Origin: Terfezia claveryi | Taxonomy: Eukaryota; Ascomycota; Pezizomycetes; Pezizales; Pezizaceae | NCBI GenBank assembly: GCA_015179025.1 | Contig: WHUX01000059.1 | Location: 186,001-250,000 of the forward strand | Direction: 5' to 3' | DNA length: 64,000 bases | Part shown: positions 13,210 to 24,870 of the stretch, piece after piece | Layout of the letters: each line of letters starts with the position of its first letter | How positions within the stretch are numbered: the first letter of the stretch is position 1 | Translations under genes and position numbers: made by a program | Notes under the pieces: model-generated | Seen by the model: the letters and a program-made list of their open reading frames with translations, nothing else | Database searches by the model: none | What the model was told of the DNA's origin: nothing

Positions 13210-13225
13210 TAGTCTGGTTGCACAA
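13210..13225 (+). repeat. micro-insert motif, degenerate copy
   Basis: TAGTCTGGTTGCACAA is the family motif lacking one G. No clear flanking duplication. Confidence 0.5.
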
Positions 13226-14029
13226 CCCTCCTCCTGTACTCCGATTTGAACTGGTTTCTTCCGGATATATGTATCTATACCTAATCTAGAGTATTTGTAG
13301 TTGATAAACTTAAAACGAGACTTAGAATAGCTAACGCTTTGACCACAATTAATCAAACCGACCATAACCTAGCGACACACTTACTATGCAAACCCCAACA
13401 ATGCCCCCCTAAAATGTGTAGCCTTAAGATTCTCTCAATTGGGTATTCTGATTGGAGTATTACCCTCAGCTCTGCTGTTTTGGGCGCTACTTTGATTTAT
13501 GATAAAGTTGTCAAGTGGACCCGATTTTCTGTAGCTGGAGCATTCAGGTTGAACTTTTCAATACATGTACAAAGTCAGGATGCCCTCAGGCTTCACTTTG
13601 AGCTAGTCGCAAGCCCCCCCCCCCCGCCCCAACATTCAATAATGTCTTCTCGGCTGATCTTTGGTTATTCCATCCAGTCAGCCACTTAGTACTTAGGTAC
13701 TTGGTGTTTTTTTCGTTGCCTTAGGGCCAAATTTGTTGGACACAAACGCTGATAGGTCAACGGACTCTGTGGGTGCAGCAAGTTGCGATTAGGCGCATAC
13801 CGAGAGCTAGTATATGAGAAGTGAGGTTAGGAGCGTAGTCTTTGCTGCATTGGTAGTTCGGCTTGACTGGATTGGGTGGTATTATTTAGCATGTTTCAGC
13901 GGTATTGCATTTTGAATTAACAAAGAAGCAATAACCCACTTAGAACCATACTACAGGACTCGTAAAAAAGCAAGCGTATTCAAGTACGTATGGAATATTC
14001 CATGCCGTATACGTAGAAGAAATACTGCT

Positions 14030-14044
14030 TAGTCTGGTTAGCAC
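14030..14044 (+). repeat. micro-insert motif, one mismatch
   Basis: TAGTCTGGTTAGCAC differs from the family motif by one G-to-A change. No clear flanking duplication. Confidence 0.5.
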
Positions 14045-14776
14045 TTGCGCCTTGCCTGAGTCAAGCCACCCGCCAAAGATAATCTTTAGCGGCTCCTATT
14101 CAAGTAACTTTAGAGTTTTTGTAGAAAAGTCTCGTGACATTCCATTCTGCCAATACCAAACTATGCCAAGCCCGCTCCCCGCTAAATTTTTTTCCACCGC
14201 CCCTCAACGTATAAATACCTCCCTTCCCCCCTTCCCCTCTTTCCTCTCTATGCGACTTTGTGAGTTTCCCCTTCACATCCTTAGTATACCAAGAGCATAT
14301 ACTAATCCACCACATGCGACAGACTTCATAGGATCATATTCTATAGTAAACGTCCTCGATTCTTAGGTCTAACAAGACACAAGAACCTCAACCTGGCTGA
14401 TGATCGAAATTCCTCACTGCCCAAGAGTGAAGCCTTTAATGTCGCACCTTCGGGTACGGCATGGTGATGATCTCTGTCCGTGTACGAACCATTGGGAGTA
14501 GTTTCGGCTGCTTTTGGGTTTGGAGGGGCGGGCGGTGTAGGCGGTCTGACAGGCTCTCTTCTCTTTCAGGAAATTTTTTCTTTTTTTGGGGGGGGGGAAT
14601 AAGTGCGGATGGGAGTTTGGATTGGATTGGAGGGTGTTTGTTTTAGTTAGATTGATGAAAATCAAGATTGAACTGATTGAATAAGAAAAGCCGTTTCTCT
14701 GCTCGCGTACCGGATGTGCCTGAATCTCTATGTTGGCTGCACTTGTTAGTTAGTCTGGGTATTGCAGTACGCATCC

Positions 14777-14809
14777 CCTTCCCCTGTGCCAACCAGACTA
14801 CCTTCCCCT
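14777..14809 (-). repeat. micro-insert site with 9-bp flanking direct repeat
   Basis: GTGCCAACCAGACTA (14786-14800) lies between CCTTCCCCT (14777-14785) and CCTTCCCCT (14801-14809). Confidence 0.75.
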
Positions 14810-15165
14810 CTGTTCTCTCAGGCCCACATTCGGAAGGTTTCGTGATAACATACGTGCGGTCGAGTCTCGCCCCATAGATTGGTTTATCTGCATCTCCACA
14901 ACATACTTTCAGGGCCTGGGAATTGACTTCTCTGTCTCCATCGCTGCTGACAAAAGAGCAAGTGGCCAGGTCATTGAGTAGAAATCCGGGTTCATATTTC
15001 ATCTCTATATTAAATCAAGGAGTAGTAGTGATATCTATGTATATACAGTTCCCGGGGCTCATTGAGCACTTAGATAATCATCTTTTTCCCCCAAATATTG
15101 ACATAATGCAACTAAGTACCTATCGCCATTTCCTATCTGCCACTACCGCCCCCCCCCCCCCAAAT

Positions 15166-16521
15166 CTACCTCCTGTCAAAGAACATCTCCGGCAATAGCC
15201 TCCCCTTCTCTTTCCTCGCCTTAAACCACCCCCTCAGCGCCACCTGCAACTCCCAATCCTTCCTATTCAACGTATCAATCCCCCTCTCCATTGCTGCCCA
15301 CTCCAATTCCTTCCTTCCACCTTCCTTCACCAGCGCATCCATCCCCCCAAACCGCTCAATCAACGTATCGTCAAGCTCTAGATACTCGAGCTTCCGTGCT
15401 ACTCTTCTCTGGAGCAGATATGGGAAGGCGACGTAACTTGAAATGGACGGAGCAAGGTTCAAGGTGATAGCAACGTGCATTAGTTGTTGGTGGGAGAGGT
15501 GCGTGAGGTCGAGTACGGGTGGAATGGTGGTTAAGGCTTTTGTTGGAGCAGGAATGGAAGTGTGAGCGGTGGTGGTTGGTGGTGGTTGGGAGGGGTTGGT
15601 TGTTGGTGAGGGTGGGAGGGCGGAGAAGGAGGCGGTGCGGCGTTGATGGAGTTTCGCTTTATCAGAGTTTATCTGTTTGGGAATACGGCAGGGGAAGGGG
15701 ACGACGGAGGAGAAGGTTATGACGACGAGCTGAAGGATACGTTAATTAAATGAATAGTTTGTTTCCATGGGCGAGGCTGTGAGGCTTGCTTACAGGTGTG
15801 AATTCTCCACAGATCAAGAACATGAGCGCAAAGAGTGGTATCCGTCGAGAGTCATGTCGTGTACGCCTATGTTCACATTAGTATCTCACTTCATTGCCCT
15901 CTCGTTCATCGGAGGACTGACATCACAAATTGGAATTCGCCCCTTGTAATCTTCCCTTGATCAACCAGCTCCGTTATAGACCCTTTTCCTTCATTATCTA
16001 TCCTCTTCTGCAGGTCCCTCGAGGCTACAAAGTTCCTATACACATTCTTGAGTCCCGTTTTGTAGAACGAGAGCTACATCTTGTCCGTAAAGTAAGTTAC
16101 CATCTGAGAACACCTCATACCCCACCCCCAAAAAAAGCCCAAAACAGCAAACGAAAACAGAAAAGGAGGAATTGTAACGTACATATCCCTTTCCGACCTT
16201 AAAATAATACCCAATAGTCGAATCATCTTTCAACCGTTCCGGAGTCTCGAGATCTCCAGGTAGCGTCGTCCTTGGAGCTGCTAACTTCCCAGTAGTGATT
16301 TCGACTGGCGCTGATGGGGAACTTGTGGGCTGAGGCGAGAGTGATTGGAGAGTGGGACTAGTTGTATAAAATGTTCGGAGATGGATACTATGGTTGTGTC
16401 TGCTGGTTCGCGTATAGGGTGTAAATAGCTGGGGCTTGAATAAAACTGGAGCTCGACATGGCGCGGTGGAGTTCGGTTGCTGTAGAGTGCGTAGAGGAAC
16501 GGCGGTACGGAGCGCGCGCAT
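15166..16521 (-). CDS. LETM1-domain mitochondrial inner-membrane protein
   Basis: LETM1/Mdm38 relatives sit in the mitochondrial inner membrane, contact mitoribosomes and affect K+/H+ exchange and translation. Exons 16521-16183, 16073-15922, 15866-15794 and 15729-15166 give 375 aa. The N terminus (MRALRTAVPLRTLQ and following) is a good presequence. The LETM1 signature is rebuilt only after splicing: FYKTGLKNVYRNFVASRDL, a Gly-Lys linker, RGEFQFVMRTRHDSRRIPLF, then the Pro-containing membrane segment ICGEFTPLVVITFSSVVPF. The helical ribosome-binding part follows (LTHLSHQQLMHVAITLNLA to the C terminus). It is shorter than Mdm38 (about 550 aa) and lacks its long C-terminal coiled coil, so it may be a divergent paralogue. 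Intron 2 uses a GTCAGT donor, seen also in neighbouring genes. Confidence 0.86.
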
Positions 16522-17758
16522 TGGATGAATTGCGGACCTGAAGTAGATGTGCGGAGAGTGGCGGGGGTTGATTGTTTGTCGTGATTGGGGTTTTTGCGCT
16601 TTGAAAAATTTTTTTTTTCGCAACTGGCTACATATTGCACTAGGTACAGTACTTATGACGGTGGTAGGTGTAGATAGCGGTTGCTAGGCTGCATGTGGTA
16701 ATCATTCAATCTCCGTCCGTAGTAACTGCTTACCGGGTGGCTGGACTGCCGCAGACAGTTTTTTAAAAAGAGAAATCCGTCCATGCGACTCAGGGTAACA
16801 GTGATGCCGAGGCAGAAACTTTACCCTGAAGAGAGCATAAGCTTGGAAACTGGTAACGGGTTCCAGATAATGTTACAAGTCTCCAGGCCCAGACAGTTAG
16901 TTCCAACTACGCTAGTATTATACATATTTACTAAAGTATGTTAGATAGGGCATCTTTTTTAAGAAGGCATATTCTTTTGGCAGAAGTAGAGTGAAAGCGA
17001 AGGAAAAGTAGAGGTAGTTTAACGAAATCAATCGTGAAAAAGATGGAACCAAGCTAATAACTTTTTATTTTCTCTCTCCCCTAATCAACCGGGAAGCCGG
17101 CGTGGTGCAGTGTTAAATCACATATACACGCACCCACAACATCACATCACGACGATCGCATCCTCTCATCAATACAACCATTGAGTCAGGGTAAGCACAT
17201 ATCGGAATAATCTAATTCTATGTAGAGCATCTTTCTGTATATTCAAACACCCCAATCTACTGCCTAGATCTGCACCCATCGCGATGAATTCATATCGAGC
17301 CTACTTAGCTAACCTAGCTACCTTGTGATGACCAAAGTTGCACATCCAAGCTACAAGTACTACAAATGTAAGTACGCAAGCTCCGTAAAGTAAGAAACAG
17401 ACAAAAGAACATAGTACAGTATTTTCCGGAAAAGTAAGCGCAAATGGAAAAAGCTTAATCAAACTAACAGAATAGGTAAGGAGAATGGAAGGGTCCACAT
17501 ACCCACCCGTATGAACCCGAGAGAAGCACTTCTCCCAAACTTCCACATACTATGCGCAACCCAAGATAGAGTTTGAAAAGAAAAAAAGAAGACATAAAAG
17601 AATAACAAGTAGAAAAAGTGCTCATAAGCCTTCATATAATTATGCATCGAAGTACGCAAGCAGTAAGTCATTTTCTTCGTAATCAAGCCATAAATGAAAA
17701 GGAGAAAACCTAAACACGGTGGGAATCGGCAAAGTATCTAGTCAGTCAAAAACCACCA
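16522..17758. other. intergenic between LETM1-like and NAB3-like genes
   Basis: Promoter of the LETM1-like gene and 3' flank of the NAB3-like gene. AT-rich, no gene seen. Confidence 0.5.
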
Positions 17759-20381
17759 TCAATGTTTATACCTCCCTAGCGTCTCCAATATATTCTGTAA
17801 CTGCTGCGGTTGCTGCCCTTGTTGATGCTGGGGGTGTTGTTGTGGTTGCCCCAATTGCTGCCCATACATACCTGCTAAATTCATCCCAGGGGCTCCGTAT
17901 GCTCCTTGAACCTGCTGCGAGGTTGCACCGTTGGTTCGCCCAGCTAATAGAGCTGCTAAATCTGGCGTCATTTGGGGTTGTGCTTGCGACATATGCGGTT
18001 GCGGATACTGCTGTACTTGAGGTGGTGCTAGAGGATTGGGCTGCTGCTGCTGTTGTTGTAAGGTAGCTAATAGCTTTTGAAGGGTCGGTGCATCAAGTGA
18101 GCTTATCAAACTCATGAGATTGCTATTCCCCCCGGGTTGTTGCTGGGCGGCGAGTGCCTGGGCTAGTAGGGCTGCAGTGGGGTTGGGTGCTTGGGGTGTC
18201 TGGACAGGCGCTGCGCTGTAGCCGTAGGTGTACTGTGGTTGTGCAGGAGGGGCTGCATGGGTTTGGCGGGCCCGAATAACAAGTTCGCAGGCAACTTGCG
18301 GATCGAGAGCGGTGTACTCTGTATCATTAAATTAGATTAGGATGTAATAAGATGAGATATCCTAGTAGGGCAGCACGAACCATCAAATCGGACATTAGCC
18401 TCCCCTTGCCGTCGATCAAATACTTGCAAATTTATCTTCCCATCCATCTGCATCTTCTTATTCAAGAACACCACAGCTTGAACCCCCTCAAGTATTTGCC
18501 GGCGAACGACAGCTCCTATGTCTAGACGTGGATTGAGGAAAAGAGTATCGACGCGTACCATACGATCCCGAAACGCCTTTTCAACAAACCATAGGAAATT
18601 CCTGAGAATATGTTAGCTAGTTGCACTTAAGGTCGATGAGCTCCTCAAAACTGACCTGTCCAGCTCGTCTGTCACTATCACTTGGACTTCCGGTACTTCC
18701 CCAGGTGCTCGTCTAGGTAAAGGTATGTCTTCAGGCGTCCGGCTACGGTATCTCGCAGGTGGCGTTCGTGAACGATCACGAGATGGTCGATAGTCATCTC
18801 TTCCCCTGGGGTATCTCCCAAGCGGGCTACGCCTACCTTCAAAGTCGTCCCAATCTCGATCTCTGTCCCGGTCTCGATGATCTCGCCCATCTCTTCCCGG
18901 GCGGTAACTCCTGTCGTTTCCACCACTGTAATGTGATCCACCCCTTGGACTACCTCGCCGCGGTGATCCTACTTGTCGGTAATCCGGAGACCTTGAGCGT
19001 CGAGCTTGCCGCTGACTTTGATTATCCCGCGACTTCCCTTGTGGTTTGGAAACCTCAAGATCTGTAAAGGCCGATTGTTAATTCATCTATGTGACATGGG
19101 GTTTCATTGTAGACCTACGCATCTTGCGCCCCTTGCAGCTAGCCCCCTGTTCATCCCGCAGGGCGGATACACAAGAAGATACATCCAGGAACTGAACGAA
19201 GCCATACGCTTGCTTGATGGATATCTGGGCTAATCTTCCATGCCGGCTGAATATGCGGAATATGTCACGTTTTGTCACCTTTTCACTTGGTAGGTTACCT
19301 TCACCTAAAATGTAAGCATTTGAACAACCAAATGGGTATTGAGCAATATGCAATTGTATACTGAACACAGCTGGATTGGAATGGATCATTTCTATCGCAT
19401 ACCAATGAATAAACGGGATCCGATGGGGAATCTGTCCCATTGACCTTTTGAAACGTATTCACGCTCGTCACGTTCGAAACGTTCCCATGCCTCTTCTTCC
19501 TCAACTGAGAACGGCCGCTCATCAGAGTCCTCCGATGCACTGTGCGGTGAGCTTGGTACGGGATGCTTAGGTTGCTGGAATGTGGCAGGGTTTGGTAGAG
19601 ACGGAGGCAAACCACTTCGGACTAGTGGGTTTTTTACAGCAGTGGCCGGTACATGCACTGGGGCAGGCAGAGGATGTGTTGTTGGGATTGGCGGCTTTGG
19701 CAGAGAGGGAGGGGGAGATGGGAGAGAGCTAGTAGTGGGTGTTGTTGTAGTTAACGAGGGGTTTAATTCCTTCGATGGAGCTGTTGATGAAGACGGTAAC
19801 TGCTGTGCTGTAGTGGGAGACAACCGTGCTAATAAACCTTGAAGGTCGATATTGGGCATGGACGGCTTTGGCTTATCGCCAGTGGATGAAGCTGCGTTGA
19901 GCTCCATGTTACTCGATGCTCCGTTCGAAGGCTCAACAGACGGGTTCGTTTTCAGACGGGGCAAGCCGGTGGACGCAGGGGCGGCCGTGGCAAAGCCATT
20001 GGGAGGGTGCGAGACTGCATTGGGAGAGTTGATCGTGGGACCTTCGGTGCGAGGTGGAATTGGAGCTTGGAAGCTATCCTGTACTGCGACGGATTCGGGA
20101 TCGTAACTTCCCTCCCTATCATCACTCTCATCTTCACTATCGTCATCATCCTGAGAGAATGGTCCAAGGGAAGTGGTATTTAGCCCCGGATCCATTTGAT
20201 TTTTTAGTACGGGAATAGTAGATGCATCAGCTACATGTAACGGGGCGGGAGAGACGGGCGTCAGTTCCTCGTGCTTTTCTATACCCGCTCCGTTTGTGGG
20301 TAATTGGGTTTGGGAGCCGTTCGTAAGGAAGCTGAAATCAGTCGCTTGCGGCTGCGGTTGCAGAGGTTCAGACATCATCAT
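17759..20381 (-). CDS. NAB3: NAB3-like RRM RNA-binding protein
   Basis: In yeast Nab3 works with Nrd1 and Sen1 to terminate short non-coding transcripts and hand them to the exosome. Exons 20381-19403, 19304-19119, 19061-18656, 18601-18381 and 18318-17759 give 783 aa. The first 300 residues are Pro/Ser/Thr-rich and disordered, with an acidic patch (DDDSEDESDDREGSYD). The single RRM starts at about residue 322: SRLFIGEGNLPSEKVTKRD, then GRLAQISIKQAYGFVQFLD, which is the diagnostic Nab3-type RNP1. An RS/RGG-like stretch follows (YRSRTPED and neighbours). A second folded region (FVEKAFRDRMVRVDTLFLNP) precedes a Gln-rich tail ending QNILETLGRYKH. The start could be any of the first three Met codons. 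It shares a divergent promoter with the ICT1-type gene. Confidence 0.88.
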
Positions 20382-20919
20382 CTACCTGCTCAGAGAGCCT
20401 GATGGGAAGGGCCGACGTGTTTCTTTTCTTTTCTTCCTCTTTTCGCTCTGTGCGAGATGAGAATAGAAAGAGGATTGGGAGAAGGGAGAAGGGAAGTTAA
20501 TGCAGTTGGTGACAATTCTGATACTTTTGATTGATGATTTGATTTGACGGCGACGAAGTATAATGGAGTGAACGGGTAGATTCTTTTGGATGCAAGAAAG
20601 TCTCTTTCTACCGCGTTATTTAACAGTAAGATATAAAATTGTACTGCCGACGGGAGAAGTGGAACGATGGGAATCTTGTAGAGAAGTACCTGGTGGTGAG
20701 CGAGATTGAGATGGAGCAATGGGTTCAGTGGGGTGCGTGGGGGAAGAACGGACTAAGAAGAAAATTGCAGGAAGAATGATGTCGTGAAGCTGAGGAGATG
20801 AGAAGACGTTGTGCTGTGAATGACTAATCATTGCCAAGACTTACTGTTCAAACTCTTGCAGCGCTTAGATTAACAGACGCAAATACTTAATAGAGGACGG
20901 ACGCACGGCAATAGAGATC
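20382..20919. promoter_or_regulatory. divergent promoter region of NAB3-like and ICT1-type genes
   Basis: 538 bp between two start codons facing away from each other. It has a CT-rich tract on the minus strand. No specific operator could be named. Confidence 0.5.
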
Positions 20920-21651
20920 ATGTCCGTTAGGTGCCTTGCGAGATGTATTCCATTGCGTGGCAACGCCATTCCTGGAGCCCAGAGATTCTTTGCGAGCAAC
21001 ACACCAGACCAGGGCTTTGATGAGGAAGATCTAACGGAGGCTCGGAAATGGCTTTCTTCATTCACTCCAGATTCGATACCTCGGAAATATTGTGATTTAT
21101 CCTTTTCACGCTCATCAGGGCCTGGTACGTCTTGTGTATTCTTTTGGTACTACTCGAAATCAGATCCCGGAAATAGGTAGGCATCATGACAAAAGTTTCT
21201 AATGAGCAATACATGCGAAACAGGTGGCCAGAACGTCAATAAACTGAATACCAAGGCAACCTTGCGGTTTAATCTCATCAAAGCCAGTAATCACATTCCT
21301 AGCTTGATCATGATCAGGATACGATCAGATCCCAAAATTGGAAGATACCGCACGATACATGACGAGCTGTTGATACAGTCTGATACGTATCGAGAGCAAC
21401 GCGACAATGAGTTGGAGTGCTACAGAAAGTTGTACCAGTCCATTGTAGAGGCAGCAGCACTTCCAGGAGAGACCAGTGCCGAGAAGAAGGACCATGTATC
21501 AAAGCTGTAAGCCCAACGAATATCTGTTTGCCGGAATATCCATATACTGATGGAAGATCACAGCAAACGGGATGAGAATGAACGCAGAATAAAGATGAAG
21601 AAGCAGCACAGTAATAAGAAAAGTTCGAGAAGGCCAAAGGGCGACTATTGA
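20920..21651 (+). CDS. mitochondrial peptidyl-tRNA hydrolase, ICT1/RF1-domain
   Basis: Members of this family hydrolyse peptidyl-tRNA on stalled mitoribosomes using a GGQ loop. Exons 20920-21124, 21224-21506 and 21564-21651 give 191 aa. The presequence reads MSVRCLARCIPLRGNAIPGA. The GGQ motif is formed across intron 1: the codon split by the intron completes the first Gly in SSGPGGQNVNKLNTKATLR, which is the RF-1 domain signature. The C-terminal tail is strongly basic (NERRIKMKKQHSNKKSSRRP), as in ICT1, where it reaches the empty mRNA channel. The lack of codon-recognition domains and the short length separate it from true release factors. The gene is convergent with UTP6, 105 bp away. Confidence 0.92.
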
Positions 21652-21756
21652 GTCAGGGAAATTGATGGTAAAATAATGTACATAAAAACGTTTCCAGATG
21701 AAGCATTTCTAAACGCCCTTTGTCGTACAGAAAGGAAGAAATAACTGACTCTGGTG

Positions 21757-23213
21757 TTACTTTAACACAATTGCGGTATTCGGAAATGCCTCGCGTCCTC
21801 TTGTGCGAACAAGTTGCGCAGCTTTTGGTTTCCTATTAGACTCAAGAACCTTAGCCCAGGTGAGGTACATATTTGCATCGATGTCACCCCCCGTCTCTGC
21901 TTGCTTGAAATATTTGCTCAAGGCACTTTTGATGACGGTATCTACCGCGGGATCTAGATTTTCAGCGTCCAGGATTTCCTGGAGACACGATGTGACAAGC
22001 TGATATAGCTTGATCCGAGGAGAAGCTTCGCCGATGTGAGATGCGATTTTTGAGAGCATAGTGCCAACCTTGGAGGGGAAAGAGGGGTTGGTAGGTTCAA
22101 CGCCGAGAATGGGGGCGTTGACGTCCATGAAAAGTGCCAGAGGGGAGGTTGGATAGGTGGACAAGGCGTGGCTGATGACGTGATCCAGAAGTTTGGATAG
22201 GCAAGGCAAATTTGGGAAGGTTCCAAAAAGATTGAAGAATGAGAAGACAAACTCAACATCGTTGGATATCTCCTGAACCGCTGCATCGAACACAGCGAGA
22301 GGAATGGTGCCATTAAGTGCAGAATTATTCTCAATATTGTTGAGCGGTGAATTGTCAATATCGCTTCCATTGTTTAGTCTCAGGTTAGCTTCCTCGGCGG
22401 TTATTATTGGAAGCTCCATCATATTTTCGTCTTCAATTCTCTGCTGCTGGGCCTCCACAAGTCCATCGATTCCCAATAGCAGGCGTCGTGTAATGATCTT
22501 GGCAACGTAGACGAGCTCCAACTTGGTGTATTCGAGCCACAATTGTCTAGAACCCTTGTTAAATCTCAGCCCCCTCTGCATGAAGCTTCTTGCCTCCGTC
22601 ATATCACCATTCTCGTCCATGGCATGTCGAGCTGCATATATCCACAACTCTGCCCTCATTGGGTGTAATTTCAGGGCTCTGTTTTAGAGTTAGGACAAGC
22701 CGTTATCAACAGCGAGATAATAACGTACGAAGCGAAAACCTTCAGAAGGACCTTTGAAGCACCCTCCTTCTTTGCGAACTCGATGTACTGCATCCATAAC
22801 CCAATGTCGCCATGGAACTTACGTGTTGCTCTATCGAGAACAAAAAAAATTTTTCGTTGACCGAGATGCGACTTCGATTTTATCCCCAGGCGGTGCACTC
22901 GCTTTCTCCGGAGGGCTTCAAGATTCATTTCGTACCTGCTTCACCATGAGCCACTGTATCGGTATCGTATTCACACAGTTTGACTCACTCAGCATATCGC
23001 ACGTAATCTATGGACTTGCACCCTGGAGCATTGACCTTGTGCTCGAACTCAGATCGCTTCTTTGTGATGGCAGATATTTCTTCCTGCTGAATGTTCAGTA
23101 ATAGCCCTGCTTTACAAGTTTTGACCACCGGCCTTCGTAAATATCTTCTTCTTCTCGAATTCCTTCAGCTCGGGGATAGACTGCTCAAGATAGTATCGCG
23201 CTTTGTCTGCCAT
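21757..23213 (-). CDS. UTP6: U3 snoRNA-associated protein 6
   Basis: Component of the SSU processome (UTP-B) that acts on 18S rRNA precursors in the nucleolus. Exons 23213-23129, 23079-22989, 22935-22729 and 22678-21757 give 434 aa, a normal length. The conserved N terminus is clear: MADKARYYLEQSIPELKEF, then KKRSEFEHKVNAPG and DYVRYAEYEMNLEALRRKR. IFFVLDRATRKFHGDIGLW and ELWIYAARHAMDENGDMTEA are half-a-TPR (HAT) repeats. Intron 1 (23128-23080) uses a weak GTGGTC donor and an acceptor at CAGGAAG. It was chosen because it restores IFTKAEISAITKKR in frame; nearby alternatives are possible. The other introns are 50-53 nt with standard sites. Confidence 0.92.
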
Positions 23214-24332
23214 GGCTGTACTGGGTCGAGTAACTGCAGTCTGGTAGCATGAGTAAGAGGGTGTGGCAGCAGAAGTTTGAGTAGTTGGCTCTAAGCTTTA
23301 TTTTAGCTTTATTGTCCAGTTTTACCCAATAGGGCTTGGCTTACCCAAAAGGTTAAGCCAGATTCTCTCTAGCACATATCCTATGGATAAAATTTATAAC
23401 TCATATTATAACTCATATTATAACTCATATACACTTAATCCACTCTATACGTATTCATTATACATATATCAACATGTACCATCCTCCTTGCCCTCTTGAC
23501 TACTCGCGTAGTTAGTCAGATAACTACCACCACGACCAGCACCACCACGACTAGCACCACCCCTATTGCTATTGATCTGATATAGAGATCAGTAGATTGC
23601 CAACTTCTGGCAGATGAACTAGATCGCCAACTTCTGGCAGATGAACTAGATTGCCAGGTTCTGGCAGAAGAAATTCATGCGAGTCGTGGGGTTCTGGCGG
23701 CGAAGAAAGAAGGAACGGGTCTCGCAATATTGCGATAACCAATTGGCCTTGTTCGAGCTACAAAGCAAAAACAACTAGACCATCTGCTTTGCTACTACCA
23801 ACTTACTCATAAGAAAAAGTTAAGTGGCGGATGGTTGGGTCGACTCTGATTTGGGGTCAACGGCTGATATGGAGCTTGATACGATACCTGATTTGGAGTA
23901 TTCGTGGGACTACTGGAATTCATGGTGGTAGAGCGGGCGTTCACGATTACAATCCTGCCCCACCACAGCCATATACTCAAACATCAGCAAAATTTTAGCT
24001 TACGTTGTGTGCTCGTCGTGCACGCAACGCAAAACTTCGCATTACAACAAGATCTCATTCTTACAATGCACTTCATGCAACCTGATATTTACAACGCATT
24101 CTTTCTCGCACTCTTCCAATACGCAACCGGACATTATATGCCCCATTCCCAACGTCTTCCTCTTTGTACACCCCATGCCAACGTCTTGCTCTTTACGCAC
24201 CCGCTCCAAACACACTATTGCAAAACCCACCGTTGCAATTGACACTGTACTTGTTTTTCTATTGTTCCTGCATTTTATGCATTTCCAAACATGTCTTTTA
24301 TTCTCACAATATTATCGATTTAAACTAGCTAA
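23214..24332. other. start of the repeat island, no host gene recognised
   Basis: AT-rich sequence with short tandem repeats. ATATTATAACTC-like 14-bp units lie near 23397-23435. Open frames at 23904-24375 are low in complexity and look non-coding. Confidence 0.5.
23593..23673 (+). repeat. 27-bp tandem repeat, three units
   Basis: Three units starting TAGAT(T/C)GCCA at 23593, 23620 and 23647. The first two differ at one base; the third has a few changes. The period is a multiple of three and one frame reads LLADELDRQ repeatedly, so a remnant of a coding repeat is possible. Confidence 0.75.
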
Positions 24333-24402
24333 ATACATAACTATCATAGCTCCCCCAAAATCACCGTATACATAACTATCATAGCTCCCCCAAAATCACC
24401 GT
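24333..24402 (+). repeat. 35-bp perfect tandem duplication
   Basis: Two identical 35-bp copies (24333-24367 and 24368-24402), each starting ATACATAACTATC and ending AATCACCGT. It borders the minisatellite. Confidence 0.9.
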
Positions 24403-24870
24403 GCAAACCACCCCAGACGTCCGCGTGCAAATCGACCCACATATCCGCGTGTAAATAGCCTTAGAAATCAGCGTGCAAATAGCCTTAAAAATCGACCCAG
24501 ATACCCGCGTGCAAATAGCCCATATATCCACGTGCAAATACCGGGAATACTGGTGAATAAGACTCCTTGTCTGATCTTTGCTCTTTCCTTTTTGTGGTAG
24601 GCGCGTTACTAGTTGTGGGCAGATTAGCGTCCTTGACTCGGATTTTGAGAGGAGTCTTATTCACCAGTTTTCCCGGTAGCCCATATGTCCGCGTGCAAAT
24701 AGCCCTAGAAGTCAGCGTGCAACTAGCCCATATATCAGCGTGCAAATCGATCCATATATCAGGGTGCAAATTAGTCTAAAATCCACCATGGAAATGAGCC
24801 TGGATATTCGCGTGCAAAACAGCCTGGAATTCATCTTGCAAATAAGCATAGAAATAAGTGCCTGCGTTGT
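24402..24870 (+). repeat. degenerate minisatellite, about 24-bp unit
   Basis: Many imperfect units built on GCGTGCAAATAGCCCATATA occur on either side of an inserted MITE. Common variants change GCAAATAGCC to GCAAATCGACCC. The unit length is close to 24 bp and degenerates towards the right end. Confidence 0.8.
24541..24676. mobile_element. 136-bp MITE with 26-bp TIRs and TA target duplication
   Basis: The left end starts CCGGGAATACTGGTGAATAA (24541-24566). The right end (24651-24676) is its reverse complement with one mismatch. The element is flanked by TA on both sides (24539-24540 and 24677-24678). Removing it with one TA rejoins a normal minisatellite unit (GCAAA-TA-GCCC). TA duplication and short size point to a Tc1/mariner-type non-autonomous element. 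The interior has no coding capacity. Its TIRs differ from those of the nearby pogo element, so that element is not its obvious driver. Confidence 0.88.

Larger units (their letters stand above)
11327..15165. other. 3.8-kb gene-poor region
   Basis: Open frames here (for example 12227-12427 and 13339-13689) lack recognisable motifs and plausible splice partners. There is a CT-rich and TATAAATA-containing stretch at about 14205-14260 resembling a promoter, but no convincing gene follows. Poly-C runs lie near 13614-13630 and 15150. Three micro-insert sites are listed separately. Confidence 0.45.

Noticed and set aside
13614..13630. Poly-C run as a functional element
   Set aside because: A simple homopolymer without neighbours of interest; slippage or assembly uncertainty explains it.
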